Positions 51,361 through 59,900 of a stretch of DNA of 64,000 nt are shown here, piece after piece. The DNA is from Sabellastarte sp. h YS-2021 (taxonomy: Eukaryota; Annelida; Polychaeta; Sabellida; Sabellidae). Position 1 is the stretch's first letter. Each line of letters opens with the position of its first letter. The notes under the pieces were generated by a model. That model saw only the letters and a list, made by a program, of their open reading frames with translations, was not told the DNA's origin and did not search any database. A program made the translations under genes and the position numbers. The stretch is from NCBI GenBank assembly GCA_964017235.1, contig OZ024931.1, forward strand, positions 127,297,530 through 127,361,529, read 5' to 3'.

Positions 51361-54336
51361 CTAGATCCTGGGAAAGACTCCTGAAGACTTGGTTGTAGCG
51401 GATGTGCCCCCCCCCCTTTTTTCTTTCCGAGGACAACTGGTCTGAGGGGAAGGATCTAGGACTTGTTGTGCAGCCACTACGGGTCCCAGGTACAAATTGT
51501 TGTCGGTGTCCGACCAAGTAAGGTCTTTTAGGTAAAAATTTGTAAATGTGTTGTGAGCTTTCCAGTGACAGGCTTGCATGATTTGGTCCACCGATACCCC
51601 ACCGTAAAAGGCCTTAGAGGCCGCGAAGGCCCGGATGTCATGCGCTTTGACTTGGACCAAGTCCAAGGCTTGTTGATCTGCTTGTTTGTAACAAAGTAAA
51701 ATGGTTTGTTTCAACCATGAAGAGAGTGTAGCGGGTCTGATGTCTGAGGTATGTCCTTTCTTAAAGGAGATGAAAAGGAGAGAACGAGACCCTCTCAGGT
51801 CTTTAGTTCGGTCCAAATAAAACCTCAGGGCCCGTACGGGACACAGGGTCCTGTCTTCTTTAAACTGTCTATCCACAATGGTAGTCAGAGCAGGGATAGT
51901 CACCGGAGACACACTTTGAGAACCTTCTCTTGCTAGTTGGTTTTTGGCTATGAAATCAGAAGAAGGGAACAAGGCAACCTTTTCCCATTGGCCTAAATTG
52001 GATACTTTGTTAGCGACCCAGGCATGGATTTCGCTGCGGCGCTTGCCGGAGGCCAAGGCTAGCAAGAAAGCAGTTTTTAAAGTGAGATGTTTGAGGTCTG
52101 AGTCTTTCATGGGCTCAAAAGGTGCTTTGGTGAGCTCGTTAAGGACAACAGAAAGGTTCCACTTGGGTAAGTTTCTGGAACTTTTAGGACGATCCCTGTG
52201 AAAACTGGAGAGTAACCTATGAAGGTCTGCATTGTGTGCAATATGTTGGGCCGTTGGGCCCAAAGTGTCAACGATTGCAGTCCTGTAGCCATCAATGGTC
52301 GAGGGGCGCCTGTTTAGGTCTTGGTACAGGTACATGAAGAAATCTGAGATTTGTTTCACAGATGGAGTGGAGAAATCCACCGAATTTTCTCTGCACCATT
52401 TTTCAAATAGGGCCCACTTTGACTTGTAGATGGTCCTTGTTGATGACCGCTGAGGGGCAGCAATTCTCTCTGCCACCTCCACAGAGAAGCCTTGTTCTTG
52501 GAGTTGTCCGCTCCTAGACACCAGGCGTGGAGGTTCAGGTGCTGGGGGTTGTTGTGGAACACCAGTTTGTGGGACTGTTTGAGTAGGGTTGTTGACACTG
52601 GGAGTTGCAGTGGGATCTCTGTTGAGAGCTGCACTAGGTCCCAAAACCAGGGCATCCCTGGCCAGCCTGGGGCTATTACGATGATCAGGCACTGGCATTG
52701 CCTGATCTTTTGGATCACCTTGTGAAGGAGAGCCGTAGGAGGGTACGCATATGCTGTGAGGTTGGTCCAGTTTATGTTCAGAGCATCTATGTCCCAGGCC
52801 TTTGGGTCTGGGATAGGAGACACGTATAGAGGGAGCTTGTGGTTCAGGTGAGTGGCAAACAAGTCTACATGAGGGGTGAACCACTTCTGGCAGATCTGTT
52901 TGAAGACCTGTGGGTGCAGAGACCATTCGGTTGACTGCACTTGGTTGGACCTGGATAGCAGGTCGGCCATCACATTCAGGCACCCTGGAATGTGCCTGGC
53001 TTTCAATGTTATGTGATAGTGATGGCACCAGGTCATGATCTTCCACAGGAGAGCACACATCTCTGCCGAGTGTGTTCCTCCTTGTTTGTTGATGTAGGCT
53101 ACCACTGTTGAGTTGTCCGTCGCAACCAACACTGTTTGATTCTGGCACTGGTCCTTGAAGTCTCGAAGGGCCAGGGAGACCGCCTTCAATTCTAGGACAT
53201 TTATGTGAAGCCTTTTTTCCCGATCTGACCACAGACCTTTGGTAAAATTTTGGTCTAAGTGAGCGCCCCAACCTTCGTTTGAGGCGTCGGTAAAGAGTTG
53301 GATACTGTGGTCTTTGGGATGAAGGTCTGCACCTTTCATCACCTTGGAGGGATTTTGCCACCAATCTAGGTGGGCTGCAATGGCTTCTGTCCAGGGAAGG
53401 AGGTTGTCCAGCGACTGAGGATATCTCCAGTGCTCCTTGAGATGAAACTGAAAGGGCCTCATGTGAAGGCGTCCCTCCGGGACCATTTTCTCCGTTGAGG
53501 CTAGCAACCCAATTAGAGACATCAAACATCTTGCAGTCAAAACACGTTTTGACTTGAGTCATAGGATCAAATCCTGAAGTTTGAGCCATCTCTCTTGAGT
53601 GGGTTTTACAAGGGCTGAATCGAGGTGGTATTCGTAGCCCACGAACGAAAACACCTGTGTAGGTTTCAGTTCTGATTTTTCCTGATTTATTATCCATCCC
53701 AAGGACTGAGTCAGTTCTACTACTGCCTGAGTGTTCACTTGTGCTTCCTCCTGAGACTGGGACCTGATCAGCCAGTCGTCCAGGTATTGGTGAATTCTGA
53801 GTCCTCTTGAGAGGGCCATTAGTTTCACTTCCTTTACGATCATTGTAAAGACCTGGGGGGCTGTGGCTAGTCCGAACGGGAGGGAGGTGAATTGGAACAC
53901 CTGAGCCTTGTAGCAAAACCTTAGGTATTTCCTTGAGTTTGGGTGGATGGGGATATGCAGGTAGGCGTCCGACAGATCTATCGACGATACCCACTCCCCT
54001 GGAATCAGGGAGGTCCTGATGGACTCTGGAGTTTCCATTTTGAACTTTTCTACGTGTAGAAAAGTATTGAGCCTGCTTAAGTCTATGACTGGCCTCCACT
54101 TTTGGTGAGGCTTGGGTACTAGGAACAGGCGACTGTAAAACCCGAGAGATTTTACATTGTCTACCCTTTCGATAGCGTTCTTTGACAGGAGAGACTGGAT
54201 ACAAGTAGCCAAGGCTTGGTCTTTTTGTTGGGCCTTGTACTCTGACAGAATCAGAGGAAATCTGATCAAGTTTGGCTTTGAACGGAATGGCAGAACGTAG
54301 CCATTGGTGATAATGTTTAACACGTTTTGAGAACAT
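51361..54336 (-). CDS. Tyrosine recombinase ORF of the DIRS-like element (YR)
   Basis: This frame is 991 codons long from an ATG at 54336, but the recognisable recombinase covers only about the last 385 residues (from about 52518 down). It would act in the nucleus to insert the circular DNA copy by site-specific strand exchange, replacing the integrase of other retrotransposons. The catalytic set of the lambda-integrase family is complete: R766 (in GKRRSE), H899 and R902 (in AHDIR), H924 (in CHW) and the nucleophile Y935 (in NFYLKD). An N-terminal core-binding region lies near residues 610-740. The first 600 or so residues overlap the RT/RNase H frame and look like its out-of-frame translation, so the true start is unclear and may be internal. 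The frame is the same as gag, separated only by the gag stop. Near the C-terminus the sense strand has A6 followed by G10 (51407-51422), a possible slippage site. Confidence 0.88.
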   Translation of the reverse strand: MFSKRVKHYHQWLRSAIPFKAKLDQISSDSVRVQGPTKRPSLGYLYPVSPVKERYRKGRQCKISRVLQSPVPSTQASPKVEASHRLKQAQYFSTRRKVQNGNSRVHQDLPDSRGVGIVDRSVGRLPAYPHPPKLKEIPKVLLQGSGVPIHLPPVRTSHSPPGLYNDRKGSETNGPLKRTQNSPIPGRLADQVPVSGGSTSEHSGSSRTDSVLGMDNKSGKIRTETYTGVFVRGLRIPPRFSPCKTHSREMAQTSGFDPMTQVKTCFDCKMFDVSNWVASLNGENGPGGTPSHEALSVSSQGALEISSVAGQPPSLDRSHCSPPRLVAKSLQGDERCRPSSQRPQYPTLYRRLKRRLGRSLRPKFYQRSVVRSGKKASHKCPRIEGGLPGPSRLQGPVPESNSVGCDGQLNSGSLHQQTRRNTLGRDVCSPVEDHDLVPSLSHNIESQAHSRVPECDGRPAIQVQPSAVNRMVSAPTGLQTDLPEVVHPSCRLVCHSPEPQAPSIRVSYPRPKGLGHRCSEHKLDQPHSICVPSYGSPSQGDPKDQAMPVPDHRNSPRLARDALVLGPSAALNRDPTATPSVNNPTQTVPQTGVPQQPPAPEPPRLVSRSGQLQEQGFSVEVAERIAAPQRSSTRTIYKSKWALFEKWCRENSVDFSTPSVKQISDFFMYLYQDLNRRPSTIDGYRTAIVDTLGPTAQHIAHNADLHRLLSSFHRDRPKSSRNLPKWNLSVVLNELTKAPFEPMKDSDLKHLTLKTAFLLALASGKRRSEIHAWVANKVSNLGQWEKVALFPSSDFIAKNQLAREGSQSVSPVTIPALTTIVDRQFKEDRTLCPVRALRFYLDRTKDLRGSRSLLFISFKKGHTSDIRPATLSSWLKQTILLCYKQADQQALDLVQVKAHDIRAFAASKAFYGGVSVDQIMQACHWKAHNTFTNFYLKDLTWSDTDNNLYLGPVVAAQQVLDPSPQTSCPRKEKRGGGTSATTKSSGVFPRI
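52356..53558 (-). CDS. RNase H and methyltransferase-like part of the pol frame, downstream of the TGA
   Basis: This is the continuation, in the same frame, of the reverse transcriptase ORF after the TGA at 53559-53561. Numbered from the leucine codon (TTG) at 53540, the RNase H domain spans about residues 78-200 and keeps its four acidic residues: D85 (FTDAS), E117 (LELKA), D142 (TDNS) and D193 (MADLLSR). It would degrade the RNA strand of RNA-DNA hybrids. After it, residues 225-310 (VDLFAT, DPKAWDIDA, AYAYPPTALL, APGWPGMPWFW) match the extension that metazoan DIRS elements carry here, often described as an adenine-methyltransferase-like domain; its activity is unproven. There is no ATG at the start of this segment, so it needs readthrough of the TGA or is not translated. 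Its end overlaps the recombinase core by about 160 nt. Confidence 0.85.
   Translation of the reverse strand, partial: LKSKRVLTARCLMSLIGLLASTEKMVPEGRLHMRPFQFHLKEHWRYPQSLDNLLPWTEAIAAHLDWWQNPSKVMKGADLHPKDHSIQLFTDASNEGWGAHLDQNFTKGLWSDREKRLHINVLELKAVSLALRDFKDQCQNQTVLVATDNSTVVAYINKQGGTHSAEMCALLWKIMTWCHHYHITLKARHIPGCLNVMADLLSRSNQVQSTEWSLHPQVFKQICQKWFTPHVDLFATHLNHKLPLYVSPIPDPKAWDIDALNINWTNLTAYAYPPTALLHKVIQKIRQCQCLIIVIAPGWPGMPWFWDLVQLSTEIPLQLPVSTTLLKQSHKLVFHNNPQHLNLHAWCLGADNSKNKASLWRWQRELLPLSGHQQGPSTSQSGPYLKNGAEKIRWISPLHL
53559..53561 (-). other. In-frame TGA between reverse transcriptase and RNase H
   Basis: The sense strand reads cta TGA ctc aag, and the frame is open on both sides, for 367 codons before and 400 after. 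A CpG transition in an arginine CGA codon would produce this, but that is an inference without a sister copy. The following ctc is the same as after the gag stop. Confidence 0.85.
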
Positions 54337-54662
54337 TTGTTTGTGAGCCAGTCTCTCCTGAAAGAACGGAGGCGACCTCCTACTGGTGGACTGAGTGAGG
54401 CTTTGGAGGAGTCATTGGGGAGGGGGGTTTCCACGCCCCCTTCCTCTATTGTGGGGTCGAAAACGACCCCTGAAGCCTCTGAAGTTGGATTTTCCTCTTC
54501 CCGAAGGAAAGGACTGGTTACTGCTTTGAGAGGTATTGCCCCCATAGGGGCGTTTCCTGTAGGAGCCTCTTTTCTTGTGGGGACCACGAAAGGGCTTATT
54601 CTGGTAGGGTGGAAAACCCTGAGAATCTTTTGAGGTGCCTTTTTTGAGAAGGAAGTCCTCAC
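53559..54662 (-). CDS. Reverse transcriptase part of the pol frame, ended by an in-frame TGA
   Basis: The 367-residue open frame starts at a GTG, not an ATG. Its first 84 codons overlap the 3' end of gag, one base forward of the gag frame, so the real protein probably starts later or is made by frameshift. The reverse transcriptase lies at about residues 130-345. Visible motifs are WRPVIDLSRLN (189-199), SSIDLSDAY with the metal-binding aspartate D229 (226-234), LPFGLATAPQVF (261-272), the YLDD catalytic box (293-296) and FVGYEY (340-345). It would copy element RNA into DNA. The frame stops at TGA (53559-53561), between the reverse transcriptase and the RNase H. In related elements these form one polyprotein, so I read the stop as a nonsense mutation or, less likely, a readthrough site. 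Confidence 0.88.
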   Translation of the reverse strand: MRTSFSKKAPQKILRVFHPTRISPFVVPTRKEAPTGNAPMGAIPLKAVTSPFLREEENPTSEASGVVFDPTIEEGGVETPLPNDSSKASLSPPVGGRLRSFRRDWLTNKCSQNVLNIITNGYVLPFRSKPNLIRFPLILSEYKAQQKDQALATCIQSLLSKNAIERVDNVKSLGFYSRLFLVPKPHQKWRPVIDLSRLNTFLHVEKFKMETPESIRTSLIPGEWVSSIDLSDAYLHIPIHPNSRKYLRFCYKAQVFQFTSLPFGLATAPQVFTMIVKEVKLMALSRGLRIHQYLDDWLIRSQSQEEAQVNTQAVVELTQSLGWIINQEKSELKPTQVFSFVGYEYHLDSALVKPTQERWLKLQDLIL

Positions 54663-56577
54663 CTTCCTTCACTAATTGAGACTCGAACAAGGAGGCGTCC
54701 CAAAAGGATGAGTTCCTGAGTTCTTGACGTCTCGTTTCTCCTAATTGAGGATGTAATAGAGTCATCTCGGCTTCGCGCCTAAGCAAGCCGGTATTAGCCA
54801 TAGAGTATAATTCCCTCTGCAAAATATGGGCTAGAGATTTGCTGAGACAAGTGAGGGCCCTGTGTTGAACAAGTACTGTCTTGTTCCAAAAATCTAAGTA
54901 GTCAGCTACTTCCTCATATCCGCGCTTTGCTGCTCTCTCAGGATCGGCACCTTTTTGAATCTGAGATTTAATCTTCTTGACCGTAGACTTGATGCTATGT
55001 TGGCATTTTTCCAATGAAGCATTGCAAGAAGAGGAGGTCTTGGCAAAAGCAGCGGTGAAGTTGAGGGTAGAGATATTTTGTCTAGCCTGAAGTTCTAGCT
55101 CCTTGAGGACTGGAAGGGGAACTCTGGCTACTGGGGGCCCAGACGGTCTAGGAGTAATACAGATCTTAGCAAAGTCTGTATTCAACTCCTGGATTTTGTC
55201 TTGAAAAGTTGGTTGTCCCACCTTGTACCACTTTGAAGTTGAGGGAGGAGGCTTGACATATTTTCCCTCAGATAAGTTGGCAGCCTTAAAGTCATGTTGG
55301 AATTTATCAAAGGCGTCCTTGATAACTGAGCTAAGTGGAAGAATAGAGGAGGGACCTCTAGGTCTGAGCTCTTGACGGCCTTTTTTATCATCCAGACCCA
55401 ACACCGAGGTGGAAGACCTGGGCATAGATTCCCTGGGGTCAGGGAGAGACAAAATACGCCTGAAGGTATCAACTTCCTCAGAGTATTGTGAGGGCATGTC
55501 AGACAAAGCTACTGCCCTATAATAAGGGGGGTCTGGATCATGTTGTGGGAGGTCTTGATCAGAAGCAACTCCTGAGGGCTGAGCCCTAGAGGGCTTAGAA
55601 GACCTGTGTCTGGCTACAGGGGAGTGGTCCTCCTCTGAGGTAAAAGACACGTATCTAGACCTTGATTTATGTTTGCTCTTGTCAGAGTGCTTTTTGGGTC
55701 TAGAAGAAGGGATCCGAGGTTCATCGGAATCCTCATTTAGTTGGTCCGAGGCAGAGCTCGGGTCAACTGGCTGCCTATGGCTTTGCTTTTTGTGAGAGTA
55801 CGAAACCTCTTCGGGATGACCTTCAGAGGGGGCAACGTACTGATCCGAGGAAGGTTGAGTAGATACTAAACGGGGAGGAAGAGTTGGACCGTAGTCCACA
55901 TCCATATCCTCGCTTGGAATGTTAGTACCAGATCTCGGAGGGGGCAAATCCAGAGGGGCAGCAGAAGTACTGGACAAGCCAGGTTTTGAAGCAAGAGTCG
56001 AGGGCTGTGCCTCGACTTTCTGTTTTACAGTCAACTCCTCTCGGAGTGACCTAAAAGCTTCCAACATGGATGCCTGAAAGGAACCCATTTGCTGCTGTAA
56101 GTGTATATTTAAGGAATCACCGAGTGATTTCTCTAAATTTGACTGGATTTTATTTTGCAAAGCAGTGCCAGGGGTGGGTGGGACGGTTTTTGCTGGCGTT
56201 TTCAAAGACAGGGAACTGAAGGCAAGAGGTTGTGGACGGGGGGGTGAGGTAAAAAGGCTATCAGCCGCACACTCGAGGTCTGCATTAGACCCAGTGAAGG
56301 AATCCCCGTCGCCTTCACCCAAAAGATCTAGTTCATCTTTGGAACTAGTTGTCGCTTTCTGCTTTTTCAAATACCGTTTCCGGTTTTGGATTTTCTGAAG
56401 TTGCTCATCTGTAAAAGACGTGCAAACTTCGCAAGGGGTTTCAAAGGTGACACAGGGGTCATCTCCCTTGCCAGCCTCCCTACAGGTAGGGCAGAAATTA
56501 TGTGTATCAAAACTAAAGCAGAAATGGCGGCATTTCTGCGCTCTCGGTTTGTCTTTATTTGCTTGATGTGTAGACAT
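54412..56577 (-). CDS. Gag-like ORF of the DIRS-like element
   Basis: This 721-codon frame from the first ATG (56577, with A at -3) sits where DIRS elements carry a gag-like gene. The frame is open a little further upstream to a TTG at 56646 but has no earlier ATG. Residues 16-52 form a cysteine-rich cluster (C16, C20, C29, C32, C42, C49, C52) that could bind zinc. A basic Lys/Arg stretch follows, then long Ser/Pro/Gln-rich, low-complexity sequence to about residue 400. A helical, charged segment lies at about 415-640, and the tail is rich in RG and FRG (near 680-715), as in RNA-binding proteins. The likely role is binding element RNA and forming a particle. No retroviral-type CCHC knuckle is seen. 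The stop (TGA, 54412-54414) is followed by ctc, and the same frame then stays open into the recombinase. Confidence 0.85.
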   Translation of the reverse strand: MSTHQANKDKPRAQKCRHFCFSFDTHNFCPTCREAGKGDDPCVTFETPCEVCTSFTDEQLQKIQNRKRYLKKQKATTSSKDELDLLGEGDGDSFTGSNADLECAADSLFTSPPRPQPLAFSSLSLKTPAKTVPPTPGTALQNKIQSNLEKSLGDSLNIHLQQQMGSFQASMLEAFRSLREELTVKQKVEAQPSTLASKPGLSSTSAAPLDLPPPRSGTNIPSEDMDVDYGPTLPPRLVSTQPSSDQYVAPSEGHPEEVSYSHKKQSHRQPVDPSSASDQLNEDSDEPRIPSSRPKKHSDKSKHKSRSRYVSFTSEEDHSPVARHRSSKPSRAQPSGVASDQDLPQHDPDPPYYRAVALSDMPSQYSEEVDTFRRILSLPDPRESMPRSSTSVLGLDDKKGRQELRPRGPSSILPLSSVIKDAFDKFQHDFKAANLSEGKYVKPPPSTSKWYKVGQPTFQDKIQELNTDFAKICITPRPSGPPVARVPLPVLKELELQARQNISTLNFTAAFAKTSSSCNASLEKCQHSIKSTVKKIKSQIQKGADPERAAKRGYEEVADYLDFWNKTVLVQHRALTCLSKSLAHILQRELYSMANTGLLRREAEMTLLHPQLGETRRQELRNSSFWDASLFESQLVKEGEDFLLKKGTSKDSQGFPPYQNKPFRGPHKKRGSYRKRPYGGNTSQSSNQSFPSGRGKSNFRGFRGRFRPHNRGRGRGNPPPQ

Positions 56578-56802
56578 TTTGTACGCAATAAAAGACGTAG
56601 AAAGAAATAGCCTGAACCGAGGAAAACTCAAAACACGCGACTGCAATAAAAATACTTATCCTGTGGAAATGAAACTTTAACAGAATAATCTATGATATAT
56701 ATTACAAGAAATATGCAAATATTAGCCTCCAACAATAAGTAAAGTCTGAGAAATAAATGAAAATGTCTGTATATTTACAAACTGCTACCAGTCAATCGTG
56801 GC
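56578..56802 (-). promoter_or_regulatory. 5' leader between the terminal repeat and gag
   Basis: About 225 AT-rich nt separate the 5' inverted repeat from the gag ATG. The sense strand contains a TATA-like taatatatatc (56694-56704) and a pyrimidine-rich atttttattgcag that could serve as a splice acceptor. Neither is strong. The promoter may instead be in the terminal repeat. Confidence 0.35.
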
Positions 56803-56951
56803 CAACGAGAAAGTAGGACGATTGGTCAGACGGTATCACGTGACGACAACTACCAGTATATCCGGTGGCTAACAAGAACGGTCTTTTTTTCTAAGACGTT
56901 GGCCCCGGGTGTGGCAACCCGAGAACAGCATTAAGTCCCACATGGTAAGCT
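56803..56951. repeat. Inverted terminal repeat, 5' end of the element
   Basis: This is the partner of 50629-50777, identical in inverted orientation except at 56831. An 18-nt tail (56952-56969, attgtagcgtaataaaat) is specific to this end and is also found, inverted, in the internal complementary region. In DIRS elements the 5' repeat is thought to hold the promoter. I see no clear core promoter inside it. Confidence 0.95.
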
Positions 56952-56969
56952 ATTGTAGCGTAATAAAAT

Positions 56970-59900
56970 GAGAATATATCAGCATATCCTGATACAGCCA
57001 TCTGAGGCTGTATTTTGGCCTTCCTGGACCACATATTACACATATGACACCACTGGTATACCAGATGTAATCCTAAAACCTATGCAATCAGATTTAGTAG
57101 GTGGCAAGTAATTTTTGGGCCAAATTTCAGACTTATAGACCAACATTTGATACTGGTTTGGGCTGATTTATATCTATTTTTGGCTAATTTTACAACAATA
57201 TTTTGGTGAAATAATTTCTGATTAGACATGTAATGCTCCAAATGTGCCTAAAATATCCTTACTAATTATTAAAACATGAATGAAATTAAATTTTGGCTTC
57301 AGATTGACAAAATTAGGATATACTTGATATTTCCACCTGAGGGGTGACCTAGGCCCCCCACACCCCGGAAATTGAAATTTTTAAAATGGCCCTCGAGTAG
57401 CCCAAACCAATACAAATTCATTCTTTGATATAAACTAAGTTTCCTGTGAAAATTTCAGCCAGATTGACCAACTTTAAGGGGTGTTTTGGGCTGATTTGGC
57501 ATTTTATGAATACCTCGCCAACTACACTCCCTGAACCTGCACTTTGGGCTAGATATGTAATTCTGAAGGAACACACTACTAAAACTCATTTCAGTGGCGA
57601 CTCCTGTGGGAAACAATATGGTTTTCAACCTTGAATCTACCTTAATTGAGAATATATCAGCATATCCTGATACAGCCATCTGAGGCTGTATTTTGGCCTT
57701 CCTGGACCACATATTACACATATGACACCACTGGTATACCAGATGTAATCCTAAAACCTATGCAATCAGATTTAGTAGGTGGCAAGTAATTTTTGGGCCA
57801 AATTTCAGACTTATAGACCAACATTTGATACTGGTTTGGGCTGATTTATATCTATTTTTGGCTAATTTTACAACAATATTTTGGTGAAATAATTTCTGAT
57901 TAGACATGTAATGCTCCAAATGTGCCTAAAATATCCTTACTAATTATTAAAACATGAATGAAATTAAATTTTGGCTTCAGATTGACAAAATTAGGATATA
58001 CTTGATATTTCCACCTGAGGGGTGACCTAGGCCCCCCACACCCCGGAAATTGAAATTTTTAAAATGGCCCTCGAGTAGCCCAAACCAATACAAATTCATT
58101 CTTTGATATAAACTAAGTTTCCTGTGAAAATTTCAGCCAGATTGACCAACTTTAAGGGGTGTTTTGGGCTGATTTGGCATTTTATGAATACCTCGCCAAC
58201 TACACTCCCTGAACCTGCACTTTGGGCTAGATATGTAATTCTGAAGGAACACACTACTAAAACTCATTTCAGTGGCGACTCCTGTGGGAAACAATATGGT
58301 TTTCAACCTTGAATCTACCTTAATTGAGAATATATCAGCATATCCTGATACAGCCATCTGAGGCTGTATTTTGGCCTTCCTGGACCACATATTACACATA
58401 TGACACCACTGGTATACCAGATGTAATCCTAAAACCTATGCAATCAGATTTAGTAGGTGGCAAGTAATTTTTGGGCCAAATTTCAGACTTATAGACCAAC
58501 ATTTGATACTGGTTTGGGCTGATTTATATCTATTTTTGGCTAATTTTACAACAATATTTTGGTGAAATAATTTCTGATTAGGCATGTAATGCTCCAAATG
58601 TGCCTAAAATATCCTTACTAATTATTAAAACATGAATGAAATTAAATTTTGGCTTCAGATTGACAAAATTAGGATATACTTGATATTTCCACCTGAGGGG
58701 TGACCTAGGCCCCCCACACCCCGGAAATTGAAATTTTTAAAATGGCCCTCGAGTAGCCCAAACCAATACAAATTCATTCTTTGATATAAACTAAGTTTCC
58801 TGTGAAAATTTCAGCCAGATTGACCAACTTTAAGGGGTGTTTTGGGCTGATTTGGCATTTTATGAATACCTCGCCAACTACACTCCCTGAACCTGCACTT
58901 TGGGCTAGATATGTAATTCTGAAGGAACACACTACTAAAACTCATTTCAGTGGCGACTCCTGTGGGAAACAATATGGTTTTCAACCTTGAATCTACCTTA
59001 ATTGAGAATATATCAGCATATCCTGATACAGCCATCTGAGGCTGTATTTTGGCCTTCCTGGACCACATATTACACATATGACACCACTGGTATACCAGAT
59101 GTAATCCTAAAACCTATGCAATCAGATTTAGTAGGTGGCAAGTAATTTTTGGGCCAAATTTCAGACTTATAGACCAACATTTGATACTGGTTTGGGCTGA
59201 TTTATATCTATTTTTGGCTAATTTTACAACAATATTTTGGTGAAATAATTTCTGATTAGGCATGTAATGCTCCAAATGTGCCTAAAATATCCTTACTAAT
59301 TATTAAAACATGAATGAAATTAAATTTTGGCTTCAGATTGACAAAATTAGGATATACTTGATATTTCCACCTGAGGGGTGACCTAGGCCCCCCACACCCC
59401 GGAAATTGAAATTTTTAAAATGGCCCTCGAGTAGCCCAAACCAATACAAATTCATTCTTTGATATAAACTAAGTTTCCTGTGAAAATTTCAGCCAGATTG
59501 ACCAACTTTAAGGGGTGTTTTGGGCTGATTTGGCATTTTATGAATACCTCGCCAACTACACTCCCTGAACCTGCACTTTGGGCTAGATATGTAATTCTGA
59601 AGGAACACACTACTAAAACTCATTTCAGTGGCGACTCCTGTGGGAAACAATATGGTTTTCAACCTTGAATCTACCTTAATTGAGAATATATCAGCATATC
59701 CTGATACAGCCATCTGAGGCTGTATTTTGGCCTTCCTGGACCACATATTACACATATGACACCACTGGTATACCAGATGTAATCCTAAAACCTATGCAAT
59801 CAGATTTAGTAGGTGGCAAGTAATTTTTGGGCCAAATTTCAGACTTATAGACCAACATTTGATACTGGTTTGGGCTGATTTATATCTATTTTTGGCTAAT

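Larger units (their letters stand above)
50588..56969 (-). mobile_element. DIRS1-like tyrosine-recombinase retrotransposon, near full length
   Basis: The 6.38-kb insertion splits one satellite monomer. It has every hallmark of the DIRS order: inverted terminal repeats (149 nt, one mismatch), an internal complementary region equal to the two ends joined, a gag-like ORF, a reverse transcriptase with RNase H, and a tyrosine recombinase in place of a DDE integrase. No long terminal direct repeats or target-site duplication are present. The satellite stops after cttaatt and resumes with gagaatat, which are adjacent bases in an uninterrupted monomer. The ends carry a one-base ambiguity because a T is shared. 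The near-identical terminal repeats suggest a fairly recent insertion, but a TGA in the RT/RNase H frame suggests this copy is not autonomous unless that stop is read through. Confidence 0.95.

Noticed and set aside
52520..54336. Treating the first 600 residues of the recombinase frame as a separate conserved domain
   Set aside because: The sequence is low in hydrophobic patterning, rich in Ser/Pro/Arg, and coincides with the RT/RNase H region in another frame; I recognise no family. It is kept only as an open-frame finding.
51751..56610. Plus-strand frames of 60-100 codons within the retrotransposon
   Set aside because: They lie antisense to well-supported coding regions and show no domain of their own.
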